From Thiothrix phosphatis (GTDB taxonomy: Bacteria > Pseudomonadota > Gammaproteobacteria > Thiotrichales > Thiotrichaceae), in contig NZ_JAYMYJ010000152.1 of the NCBI RefSeq assembly GCF_035668035.1, forward strand, positions 62,001 through 126,000: a stretch of 64,000 bases of DNA. Direction: 5' to 3'. Under the pieces are notes generated by a model. The model was not told where the DNA came from and did no database searches. It was given only the letters and a program-made list of their open reading frames with translations. Position numbers and translations under genes: made by a program. Within the stretch, counting starts at the first letter, position 1, and every line of letters begins with the position of its first letter. Of the stretch, positions 9,548 to 18,169 are shown piece after piece.

Positions 9548-9754
9548 ATGGCGACTCCCCCCTCCCCACCGGAATCGTTGACCTCACCCTCAGACGAACT
9601 GGCCAAGATAATCTGCGAAAAACTAAAGCAGGCAGGGCTTCTAACCCAGCAGGATATGCAACGCTTTTCTGAAAAAATGGCTACGGGAAAAACCAAGCCG
9701 GAAGACTGGCGCTTAGCCGTCGAAAAGGCCATGGACAGCAAGGAAAGCATATGA
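9548..9754 (+). CDS. Small protein coupled to the SMC-like ATPase
   Basis: 68 residues, not recognised. After a Pro/Ser-rich start it is mostly helical and charged, with DELAKIICEKLKQAGLL and KPEDWRLAVEKAMDS. It has no membrane segment. Its last codons overlap the ATG of the 770-residue ATPase in an ATGA arrangement, so it is probably translated with it and may be a partner or regulator. The start at 9548 has no strong ribosome site. The overlap and coding-like composition are the main support. Confidence 0.6.
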   Translation: MATPPSPPESLTSPSDELAKIICEKLKQAGLLTQQDMQRFSEKMATGKTKPEDWRLAVEKAMDSKESI

Positions 9755-12063
9755 CTATCGGGGCTTTGGAAAAAATCACCATTGGGCATCTGCGTGGCTC
9801 AGTCAAACCTTTTACGCTTTCATTTGAAAGAAAGAAGAAGCTGACCATCATTTATGGTGAAAACGGCACGGGTAAATCCACCATTTGTGATGCATTCGAT
9901 TTTCTCGGTAACGGCATGGTCGGCTCTCTAAACAATCGGGGCTTGGGGAATACAGAAAAGTACTGGCCTTCCGCTGGCAAAGGAAAAGCTGATGTCCATG
10001 TTCAACTCGAAACATCGTCCGGGAGTTGCACGGCAACTTTTAGCAGATCAAACGTAATTGCCTCACCCCAAGAAAACCGCCCGAATGTTAGAGTACTGAG
10101 GCGAAAACAGATTCTGGAATTAATCGAAGCCACAGATGGCAAGCGTTACGACGCAATCAAGCACTTCATTGATGTTACTGCCATTGAAAGCGCCGAGAAA
10201 ACGCTGAGTGATTTAATCCGTGACACTGATCGCTACCAAAACGACTACGCTGCTCTTGTACGAGAGAACCGGGATGAAATCGGACGTCATTGGGAAAGTG
10301 CAGGCAGACCTATAGAAGGTGCGCTTGCATGGGCGAAAACAGAGTCCACCCAAGACATTGCCCATATAGAGGATGAGGCAAAAATCCTTGATGACCTCCA
10401 GAAGGCATACCGTCGTCTGACTGATTTTTCAGATGAGTTTCAACAACATCTGGCAAACCATACAAAAGCTAAAACAGCAGCCCTTGCTGCGCAGGAAGCA
10501 TTCTCCCAGCAGCAAAGCAAAGCCGCCCAGGATGCGGCAGATATAGTTGAGATACTCAAGGTGGCGCAAAACTATTTCCGCAAAACACCCAATCCTTCGG
10601 TTTGCCCCCTGTGTGGCAGTGATGAAAAAGTTGGTGGCCTCGCTGAAAGAATCAACGAAAAGCTGACATTCCATAATGAACTGGGCAAGTTAAATCAGCT
10701 ACAGGACAGTAAAACAAAAGCCGCAAGGGCATTGGAGCAGGCCGAAAGCCGGGTCAAGGAGTCCAGAGAGAAATCTGCCACGCACAAAACCGGATTTGCC
10801 CAACAGGTCGAAAAGATTCAATCACTTCCCGGCATTCAGCTACCTGCACACCCAATCCCCGACGAACCAGAAAGCTGGCCCGCATGGCTGGAAGAACACA
10901 ATGATCTGCTGGCAGGCTGGAAAAGCGCCGAATCCTCACGCAGGGAATTCAGGAACAGGCGAATCGCGCTGGAAAAAGCGCTGGAAAACCTCAAAGACAA
11001 CGAGCAGAAACAAAAAGAACTCAGTGATTTGTTGCCAAAGCTCAATCAGGCGCTGGATATTGCACGGGAAGAACGGCATACATTCACCGACAACATCCTG
11101 AGCCAGATTTCCACGGAAGTGGGGCGGCTTTATGAAGCTGTCCATTGCGGTGAAGGGCTGGACAAAATCAGTCTTACCCTTGACCCCAATAAACGGGCAT
11201 CGCTTGAACTTGGCGCTAATTTCAATGCAGAGGAAGTGCCGCCGCAGGCTTATTTCAGCGAATCGCATCTGGATACGCTGGGCTTGTGCGTGTTTCTTGC
11301 GTTGGCTGGGATGAACAAGCCGGAAGACACCATTCTGGTCTTGGATGATGTATTGGCAAGCGTTGACGAACGTCACGCAGACCGGTTGATTCTGATGCTG
11401 TATGAGGAAAGCAAACGCTTCGGGCATTGCATCATTTCGACGCACTATAAACCGTGGCGGCATAAATACCGCTGGGGCTGGCTGGCGAATGGCCAATGTC
11501 AGTTCATTGAACTCAGTGGCTGGAACAGTAGCCGGGGAGTCATGTTAAGTAACAGTGTTACCGACATTACCCGTTTGCGGATGCTGCTGGACGAACACGC
11601 CCCTGATCCGCAACTGGTTTGTGCCAAAGCGGGGGTGATTCTGAAAGCGGTGCTGGACTTCCTGACCCAGCTTTACGAGAGTTCGTTGCCAAGGCATTCG
11701 CGTGGTTATACGCTGGGCGATTTGCTGCCCGCCATTGATAAAAAGCTGCGGCCTGCCCTGAAAATTGAGCGCTTAACCATCGACGCTGACGGCAATCGCT
11801 GCTACCAGTCTGTCCCGCTGCAACCCTACTTTGACGAGCTGCACAAAATAATGCAGGTCAGGAATATTTTTGGTTGTCATTTCAATCAACTATCCTCTGA
11901 CTTGCTGGATGCTGATGCGCTACGCTTTGGGGAACAGGTCTACGAGCTGGCGGAACACCTACTGGATCAGGAGGTTGGCTGGCCGCGTAGCGCAAAATCC
12001 GGTGAATATTGGTCTACAACCGGGGGTTCGCGCCGTTTGTATCCGCTGAGAAAACCCGGCTAA
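9751..12063 (+). CDS. SMC/Rad50-like AAA ATPase with zinc-hook motif
   Basis: 770 residues. An ABC/SMC-type ATPase head is split across the protein: Walker A GENGTGKS (36-43) near the N terminus and Walker B ILVLDDVLASVDE (about 529-541) late in the chain. Long helical coiled coils lie between them, with CPLCG at 285-289, a zinc-hook-like CxxC seen in Rad50 and related defence ATPases. The last 200 residues (from about 590) form an extra domain I do not recognise. It lies between a toxin-antitoxin pair and type III-like Mod/Res genes. A role in sensing or processing foreign DNA is inferred; no nuclease domain is evident in this protein. Confidence 0.75.
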   Translation: MTIGALEKITIGHLRGSVKPFTLSFERKKKLTIIYGENGTGKSTICDAFDFLGNGMVGSLNNRGLGNTEKYWPSAGKGKADVHVQLETSSGSCTATFSRSNVIASPQENRPNVRVLRRKQILELIEATDGKRYDAIKHFIDVTAIESAEKTLSDLIRDTDRYQNDYAALVRENRDEIGRHWESAGRPIEGALAWAKTESTQDIAHIEDEAKILDDLQKAYRRLTDFSDEFQQHLANHTKAKTAALAAQEAFSQQQSKAAQDAADIVEILKVAQNYFRKTPNPSVCPLCGSDEKVGGLAERINEKLTFHNELGKLNQLQDSKTKAARALEQAESRVKESREKSATHKTGFAQQVEKIQSLPGIQLPAHPIPDEPESWPAWLEEHNDLLAGWKSAESSRREFRNRRIALEKALENLKDNEQKQKELSDLLPKLNQALDIAREERHTFTDNILSQISTEVGRLYEAVHCGEGLDKISLTLDPNKRASLELGANFNAEEVPPQAYFSESHLDTLGLCVFLALAGMNKPEDTILVLDDVLASVDERHADRLILMLYEESKRFGHCIISTHYKPWRHKYRWGWLANGQCQFIELSGWNSSRGVMLSNSVTDITRLRMLLDEHAPDPQLVCAKAGVILKAVLDFLTQLYESSLPRHSRGYTLGDLLPAIDKKLRPALKIERLTIDADGNRCYQSVPLQPYFDELHKIMQVRNIFGCHFNQLSSDLLDADALRFGEQVYELAEHLLDQEVGWPRSAKSGEYWSTTGGSRRLYPLRKPG

Positions 12064-12146
12064 ATGGCGCAAAACTGAATTTGAATCCGCTTAGTTAAAG
12101 AAAACCGCTTTCCTTTTCCTAAGCCCAAACCTAAGTAAAACTTGAG

Positions 12147-13922
12147 ATGACCCAACCCAAACTCGAACTCACCTGGATCGGCAAAGACAAACGCCCCAAA
12201 CTCGAACCGCGCATCCTGCTGGAAGACCCGGCAAAATCCTACCACGCTGCTGCCCGCGTGGGCGATACCGACCAGTTCGACAACCGCCTGATTTTCGGGG
12301 ATAATCTGCTGGCGTTACGGGCGCTGGAAAGCGAGTTTGCGGGCAAGATCAAATGCGTCTACATCGACCCCCCGTTTAATACTAAACAAGCATTTGAACA
12401 CTATGATGACGGGTTAGAACACTCTATCTGGCTAGGATTAATTCGTGATCGCTTAGAGATCATTCGAAAATTGCTTTCGGATGATGGTACTCTTTTTGTT
12501 CATATCGACGATAACGAGCTTGCCTATTTAATTGTTCTTATTGATGAGATTTTTGGTAGATCAAACAGGATTTCCATAATTACCTTTAAACAAGGTGCTG
12601 CAACAGGACATAAGTCAATCAACCCTGGTGTAGTCAGTACATCAAATTTTGTTTTGATTTATGCGAAAAATAAGTCTTCATGGACGCCGAATCGTGTATT
12701 TTCAGCAAGAGACAGCAGGGACACTCGATACAGTCAATACATAGAAAATTTTGGGGAGGGCTTTTCTAAATGGGAATTTATACCCTTGGCAAAAGCGTTT
12801 GCCCGCTCTCAAGATCTTCCTGAAAAAGGCTTGAAAAAGGCTCTAGGTGATGAATATGAAAAATTACTTTCCAAGTTTGTACTGAAAAATGCAAAGAGAG
12901 TTGTTCGTTTAGCAAGACCAGACTACAAAGCTGTAAGTAATGAAGCGAGAGGAATGATTGATCGTTCAAAAGCAAAGCCTCATACAGTTATGCTACTTAA
13001 ACGAGAAAATCATTCTGATATGTATTTTGTTAATGGTGAGCGAGTACTTTTTTATTCAGATAAGCTCAAATTTATTGATGGGGAGTATGTTGCTGGAGAG
13101 TCACTGACATCTATATGGGATGACCTTCTATCGAATAATTTGCATAACGAAGGTGCAGTAAACTTTCCTAAAGGTAAAAAGCCAGAAGCATTGATCAAAA
13201 GATGTCTTGACTTAGCGACGAATGCGGGGGATTGGGTATTGGATTCGTTTGCGGGGAGCGGCACGACCGGCGCGGTAGCGCACAAGATGGGGCGCAAGTG
13301 GATCATGGTGGAGCTGGGCGACCACTGCCACACCCACATCATCCCGCGCCTGCAAAAAGTCATCGACGGCACGGATCAGGGCGGCATCAGCAAGGCGGTG
13401 GACTGGCAAGGCGGCGGCGGCTTCCGCTATTACAAACTCGCCCCCTCCCTGCTGGAGCGCGACCGCTGGGGCAACCTCACCATCAATGCCGACTACAACG
13501 CCGCCATGCTCAGCGAAGCCCTGTGCAAACAGCACGGCTACACCTACGCCCCCTCCGAAACCGTGTTCTGGCAACAAGGCCACGCCAACGAACGCAGTTT
13601 CCTCTACGCCACCACCCAGAACCTCAGCCTGGAACAATTGCAGGTGCTGGCGGAAGAAGTCGGCGAACACCGTTCCCTGCTGATCATCGCCGCCGCCTGG
13701 CGCGGCATCAGCGGCGAGGAAGCCAGCCGCCACTGGCCCAACCTCACCCTGAAGAAAATCCCCAACAGCATCCTCAACCTGTGCGAATGGGGCAAGGATG
13801 ACTACAGCCTCAACGTCGCCAACCTGCCAATGGCGCAACCCGAACCGGAACAACCTGCCGAAAAACCAGCAAGCAAAGCAGCCAACCCGCAGCAAACCAG
13901 CCTGTTTGGGGAAGGGGAATAA
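12147..13922 (+). CDS. Type III-like site-specific DNA adenine methyltransferase (Mod)
   Basis: 591 residues. The catalytic motif IV DPPF (74-77) precedes the AdoMet-binding motif I FAGSGTTG (about 366-373), the order of beta-class amino-methyltransferases including type III Mod subunits. A DGTLFVHIDD segment follows motif IV. The residues between the two motifs should hold the target-recognition part. That section of DNA (about 12375-13220) is far more AT-rich than both flanks, suggesting replacement by recombination. The Res gene starts 2 bases after the stop. Modification protects host DNA from Res; the recognition sequence cannot be read from this window. Confidence 0.88.
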   Translation: MTQPKLELTWIGKDKRPKLEPRILLEDPAKSYHAAARVGDTDQFDNRLIFGDNLLALRALESEFAGKIKCVYIDPPFNTKQAFEHYDDGLEHSIWLGLIRDRLEIIRKLLSDDGTLFVHIDDNELAYLIVLIDEIFGRSNRISIITFKQGAATGHKSINPGVVSTSNFVLIYAKNKSSWTPNRVFSARDSRDTRYSQYIENFGEGFSKWEFIPLAKAFARSQDLPEKGLKKALGDEYEKLLSKFVLKNAKRVVRLARPDYKAVSNEARGMIDRSKAKPHTVMLLKRENHSDMYFVNGERVLFYSDKLKFIDGEYVAGESLTSIWDDLLSNNLHNEGAVNFPKGKKPEALIKRCLDLATNAGDWVLDSFAGSGTTGAVAHKMGRKWIMVELGDHCHTHIIPRLQKVIDGTDQGGISKAVDWQGGGGFRYYKLAPSLLERDRWGNLTINADYNAAMLSEALCKQHGYTYAPSETVFWQQGHANERSFLYATTQNLSLEQLQVLAEEVGEHRSLLIIAAAWRGISGEEASRHWPNLTLKKIPNSILNLCEWGKDDYSLNVANLPMAQPEPEQPAEKPASKAANPQQTSLFGEGE

Positions 13923-13924
13923 CC

Positions 13925-16672
13925 ATGACACGTAGCCAAACCCTGCACGACATCAAAACCAGCCTTTCCCTGCGCCCGCCGCAGGCCGAATCCCTGCAAA
14001 AACTGGCAACCGCGCTGGAAACCGCCCCCGCCATGCGGCAAAGCGGCGAACGCGACCTCAGCGGTATTCTGGATAGCCTGAAAACGCAGTTCCCTACGTT
14101 GGAAGACTTCGAGCGTGAATTCCCCTCGCTGTGCTTCGCACTGGCGACCGGCGTGGGCAAAACCCGTCTGATGGGCGCGTTCATCACCTATTTGCATCAG
14201 GCTTACGGCATCAACAACTTCTTTGTGCTTGCCCCCAACCTCACCATCTACAACAAGCTGATTGCCGATTTCACCCCGAATACGCCTAAATACGTGTTCA
14301 AGGGCATCCACCATTTCGTGTTCCAGCCACCGGAAATCATCACCGGCGACAACTACGAATACCGCGCTGCGCAAGTGCAGGGCAGCCTGCTTTCCCCCGT
14401 CACCATCAACATTTTCAACATCGCCAAGATCAACTCGGAAGTGCGTGGCGGCAAGGAACCGCGCATCAAGCGCATGAAGGAAGTGCTGGGCGACAGCTAT
14501 TTCAACTACCTTGCCAACCTGCCCGATCTGGTCATGCTGATGGACGAATCGCACCGCTACCGTGCCAGCGCCGGGGTGCGCTCCATCAACGAACTCAAGC
14601 CGCTGTTCGGGCTGGAACTCACCGCCACCCCATTCGTGGAAACCAGCCGTGGCCCGGTCGCCTTCAAAAACGTGGTGATGGACTACCCGCTGGCGCGGGC
14701 AATGGCGGATGGCTTCGTCAAGGAACCGGCAGTCGTCACCCAGCGCGGCTTTACCGCTGCCGCCCACACCCCGGATGAAATCGAACGCATCAAGCTGGAA
14801 GATGGCATCCGCCTGCACGAAATCACCAAGGTGGAACTGATCACCCACGCCCGCGAAAACAGCGTGCCCATCGTCAAGCCCTTCATGCTGGTGATCGCCC
14901 GCGACACCACCCACGCCGCGCAACTGCTCGACAAGGTGCAAACCCTGTTCGAGGGGCGTTATCAGGGCAAGGCGATACAAGTCGACAGCAGCAAATCCGG
15001 CGCGGAAGAAGAGGAAATGATCACCCGCCTGCTGGCTGTGGAAAGTGTGAATGAACCGACTGAAATCGTCATCCATGTCAACATGCTCAAGGAAGGCTGG
15101 GATGTCACCAACCTCTACACCATCGTACCACTACGCGCCGCCAACGCTCGCACCCTGATTGAACAGTCCATCGGGCGCGGTCTGCGCCTGCCCTACGGCA
15201 AACGCACCGGCAACCCCGCCGTGGATCGTCTCAACATTGTCGCCCACGACCGCTTTCAGGAAATCATTGACGAAGCCAACCAGGGTGATTCCCCGATCCG
15301 GCTTCAGCGCGTGATTCTGGATGCGCCCACACCCGATGACAAAAAGGTCAGCATCGAAATCAGGCCGAATTATGAAACGATGCTGGGGCAAGAAGGCCGA
15401 AGAGAAGAAACCCCCTCTAACTCCCCCTTATCAGGGGGAGGACGGGACGTGCCATCTTCCGGTTCCTCCCCTGATAAGGGGAGGTTAGGAGGGGTTTCTA
15501 CTCCCATATTCAAAACCGAAACCGAGCGCGAAACCGCCCGTGTCGTTGCTGAAGTCGCCGCCAGCTACGCCGCCAAACGCGACCTTGTTCCCACCAGTCA
15601 GGCATTGCTAGCCCCAGAAATCCAGCAAGCCATCGCTATCGAAGTCAGCGAACGCCTGACCCCGCAACAAGGCACACTGTTCACTGCCGAAAATACCCCC
15701 GACCTCGCCACCATTGTCGCCAAAACCACCGAAGTCATGGTGCAACAAACCATCGACATCCCGCGCATACTGGTCAACCCGACCGGCGAAGTCGAAACCG
15801 GCTTCCACCCCTTCAAACTGGATGTGAGCGGCCTGCACCTGCAACCCGGTGAACGCGAACTGGTCGGGCAGATGCTGCGCACCAACGAACAATTCCACCT
15901 CAAAGCCGATGCAGGCAAACAGGAACAGCGGCTGGAAGATTACGTCGTGTTCGCCCTGATTGATTACGACGACATCGACTACTTCAGCCAGAAGGAAATC
16001 CTCTACGATCTGGCCGGGCAAATGGTGGCACACCTGCGCTCCTACCTGTCGGAAGACGAAGCGCACAACGTGCTGAACAAGGATCGTCGCCTGATCGCCC
16101 GCGAAATCCACGCGCAAATGCTCAAGCATTTCTGGGAACGGGCCAGCGGTTACGAAGTGCAGGTCAGCCGTGGTTTCACTCCGTTGAAAACGTGCAACTT
16201 CACGGCAAATGCCAACCAGCCGCCGAGTTCCTACCGTGAAACCGTGTTGGAAACCAGCAAGATCAAACAAATGCTGTTTGCTGGCTTTGAAAAATGCCTT
16301 TACCCGTTGCAGAAATTTGATTCTGACACCGAGCGCCGTTTCGCCGTGATACTGGAACGTGACGCGCAAAAGTGGTTCAAACCCGTCAAAGGCCAGTTCC
16401 AGATTTACTACAAATTGGGGACAGAGCAGCCGGAATACGTGCCGGACTTTGTGGCAGAAACCGACACCGCCATCCTGGTGGTGGAAACCAAAGCGAAAAC
16501 GGATATGGATTCACAGGAGGTGCAGGCCAAAGCAAATGCCGCTCGCCGCTGGTGCCAGCATGCATCCACTTACGCACAGGAACAGGGAACCAAGCCGTGG
16601 CATTACCTGCTGGTTCCCCATGATGAAGTGCGGGAAGACTATAAGCTAATGGATTTCCTGCGCTTCCAATAA
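13925..16672 (+). CDS. Type III-like restriction endonuclease subunit (Res)
   Basis: 915 residues. The superfamily 2 helicase core shows GVGKT (76-80), a DESH Walker B (207-210) and motif VI QSIGRGLRLPYG at about 412-423. The C terminus has a PD-(D/E)XK nuclease signature, PDFV followed by VVETK (about 839-860). Together these give ATP-dependent DNA translocation and cleavage with the upstream Mod. A Pro/Ser/Gly-rich linker at about residues 495-525 is encoded by a 92-bp nested inverted repeat that keeps the frame open. Whether this insertion leaves the protein active is unknown; it falls between helicase and nuclease parts, a plausible tolerant site. Confidence 0.88.
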   Translation: MTRSQTLHDIKTSLSLRPPQAESLQKLATALETAPAMRQSGERDLSGILDSLKTQFPTLEDFEREFPSLCFALATGVGKTRLMGAFITYLHQAYGINNFFVLAPNLTIYNKLIADFTPNTPKYVFKGIHHFVFQPPEIITGDNYEYRAAQVQGSLLSPVTINIFNIAKINSEVRGGKEPRIKRMKEVLGDSYFNYLANLPDLVMLMDESHRYRASAGVRSINELKPLFGLELTATPFVETSRGPVAFKNVVMDYPLARAMADGFVKEPAVVTQRGFTAAAHTPDEIERIKLEDGIRLHEITKVELITHARENSVPIVKPFMLVIARDTTHAAQLLDKVQTLFEGRYQGKAIQVDSSKSGAEEEEMITRLLAVESVNEPTEIVIHVNMLKEGWDVTNLYTIVPLRAANARTLIEQSIGRGLRLPYGKRTGNPAVDRLNIVAHDRFQEIIDEANQGDSPIRLQRVILDAPTPDDKKVSIEIRPNYETMLGQEGRREETPSNSPLSGGGRDVPSSGSSPDKGRLGGVSTPIFKTETERETARVVAEVAASYAAKRDLVPTSQALLAPEIQQAIAIEVSERLTPQQGTLFTAENTPDLATIVAKTTEVMVQQTIDIPRILVNPTGEVETGFHPFKLDVSGLHLQPGERELVGQMLRTNEQFHLKADAGKQEQRLEDYVVFALIDYDDIDYFSQKEILYDLAGQMVAHLRSYLSEDEAHNVLNKDRRLIAREIHAQMLKHFWERASGYEVQVSRGFTPLKTCNFTANANQPPSSYRETVLETSKIKQMLFAGFEKCLYPLQKFDSDTERRFAVILERDAQKWFKPVKGQFQIYYKLGTEQPEYVPDFVAETDTAILVVETKAKTDMDSQEVQAKANAARRWCQHASTYAQEQGTKPWHYLLVPHDEVREDYKLMDFLRFQ
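15407..15498. repeat. 92-bp nested palindromic repeat inserted in the Res gene
   Basis: The left arm (15407-15441) and right arm (15465-15498) are near-perfect inverted copies, each beginning or ending with GAAACCCC or GGGGTTTC. Each arm also contains its own palindrome: CTCCCCCTTATCAGGGGGAG on the left and CTCCCCTGATAAGGGGAG on the right. Composition and symmetry are unlike coding DNA, yet no stop occurs in the res frame. It resembles a MITE- or REP-type mobile palindrome. No second copy was noticed in the window. Confidence 0.85.
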
Positions 16673-16767
16673 ATCCGGGTTACAGCTATTGCGAAGGGGG
16701 TCACAGGTGCTCCACCCCAAAGCCGACAATTGCGTGAGACCTTGCTAAATTCCGCCCCCAGCAGTTA

Positions 16768-16783
16768 TGGCACGGCATCTGCA
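16768..16783 (+). promoter_or_regulatory. Sigma-54-type promoter of guaD
   Basis: The sequence TGGCACGGCATCTGCA matches the RpoN consensus TGGCACG-N4-TTGCA with one mismatch, including the invariant GG and GC at -24/-12 spacing. The predicted start of transcription is near 16795, about 45 bases before the guaD ATG. The direction agrees with the gene. Confidence 0.75.
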
Positions 16784-16839
16784 ACAATTGGACGATTACG
16801 TTGCAAAGCATTGAATCAGCACCAACGAGAGGCGAATTG

Positions 16840-18147
16840 ATGAATCAACCCAAGACTTCCGGCAAAAAAGCCTTCCGCGCCGCCATCCTGCACCTGCTGG
16901 ATGACCCCGGCTATGAATTAAGCCCCATGCCTGCCGAGGTTGAATATTTCGAAGACGGTATCCTGCTGGTCGAAGACGGTTACGTGACGGCCTGCGGGTC
17001 TGCCAGCGAGATGTTGGAGAAGCTGCCGGATGACTGCGAATTGCAGGTGTTCCCCGACCAGTTGATCATCCCCGGCATGATCGACACCCACATCCACTAC
17101 CCACAGACCGACATGATTGCGGCTTACGGCGAGCAGCTGCTGCAATGGCTGGAAATCTACACCTTCCCCACCGAAAAGCAGTTCTCCGACCCCATACACG
17201 CCCGCGAAGTCGCTGAAGCCTTCCTCGATGAGTTAATGCGCAACGGCACCACCACCGCCTGCGTGTTCGGCACCGTGCACCCAGAATCGGTGGACGCTTT
17301 CTTTGAGGCAGCGGAAGCCCGCAACCTGCGCATGATTGCCGGTAAGGTGATGATGGACCGCAACTGCCCCGAATACTTGCAGGACACGCCCGAAACCGGC
17401 TACCAGCAAAGCAAGGCGTTAATCGAAAAGTGGCACGGACGCGGACGCTTGTCCTACGCCGTCACCCCACGCTTTGCGCCGACTTCCTCGCCGGAACAGC
17501 TCAGCAAAGCGGGGCAATTGCTGGAAGAATACCCGGATGTCTACCTGCACACCCATGTGGCGGAAAACCGCGACGAAGTGGCGTGGGTGCGCGAACTGTT
17601 CCCGGCAAGCCGTAGCTACCTCGATGTTTACCACCAGCATGGCCTGCTGAAACCGCGCTCGGTGATGGCGCATTGCATCCATCTGGATGAGGCCGACAAG
17701 CAATGCATGGCGGAAACGGGTGCAGCGGCGTCTTTCTGCCCGACCTCCAACCTGTTCATTGGCAGCGGCCTGTTTGACCTGATGGATGTGAAAGCACACG
17801 GCGTGCGTGTCGGCATGGGTACAGATGTGGGCGCAGGCAGCAGCTTCAGCCTGTTGCAGACCGCCAATGAAGCCTACAAGGTCACCCAGTTGCGTGGTAA
17901 CAAGCTCTCCCCGTTCCAGATGCTGTATCTGGCAACCCTGGGCGGTGCCAAATCGTTGTACCTGGATGACAGGATTGGTAATTTCGCACCTGGCAAGGAA
18001 GCCGATTTTGTGGTGCTGAACCCGGCGGCAACACCGTTGCTGGCACGGCGAATACAGCATTGCCAGACGATTGCCGAGCTGCTGTTTGTGCTGATTATGC
18101 TGGGTGATGACCGGGTGGTTGCGCAAACCAGGATCATGGGCCTGTAG
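16840..18147 (+). CDS. guaD: Guanine deaminase
   Basis: 435 residues from the ATG at 16840, chosen because GAGAGG at 16827-16832 sits 7 bases upstream; a TTG at 16801 would add 13 residues. It is a zinc amidohydrolase that deaminates guanine to xanthine, feeding xanthine dehydrogenase. Visible family features are PGMIDTHIHYPQ with metal ligands H84 and H86, HTHVAEN in the middle, AHCIHLDE, and GMGTDVGAGSSFSLLQ near the C terminus. The xdh and purine importer genes lie 11 kb upstream, separated by the defence island. A sigma-54-type promoter suggests expression under nitrogen limitation. Confidence 0.93.
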   Translation: MNQPKTSGKKAFRAAILHLLDDPGYELSPMPAEVEYFEDGILLVEDGYVTACGSASEMLEKLPDDCELQVFPDQLIIPGMIDTHIHYPQTDMIAAYGEQLLQWLEIYTFPTEKQFSDPIHAREVAEAFLDELMRNGTTTACVFGTVHPESVDAFFEAAEARNLRMIAGKVMMDRNCPEYLQDTPETGYQQSKALIEKWHGRGRLSYAVTPRFAPTSSPEQLSKAGQLLEEYPDVYLHTHVAENRDEVAWVRELFPASRSYLDVYHQHGLLKPRSVMAHCIHLDEADKQCMAETGAAASFCPTSNLFIGSGLFDLMDVKAHGVRVGMGTDVGAGSSFSLLQTANEAYKVTQLRGNKLSPFQMLYLATLGGAKSLYLDDRIGNFAPGKEADFVVLNPAATPLLARRIQHCQTIAELLFVLIMLGDDRVVAQTRIMGL

Positions 18148-18169
18148 GATGGCGCACTTATGCAGGCCT

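Noticed and set aside
15407..15498. Frameshift or pseudogene in res caused by the palindromic insertion
   Set aside because: The frame stays open through the element and the downstream nuclease motif is in the same frame.
5813..16672. Assignment of the island as DISARM or BREX
   Set aside because: An SNF2 helicase and a methyltransferase are present, but the defining DrmA/DrmB or PglZ/BrxC proteins are not.
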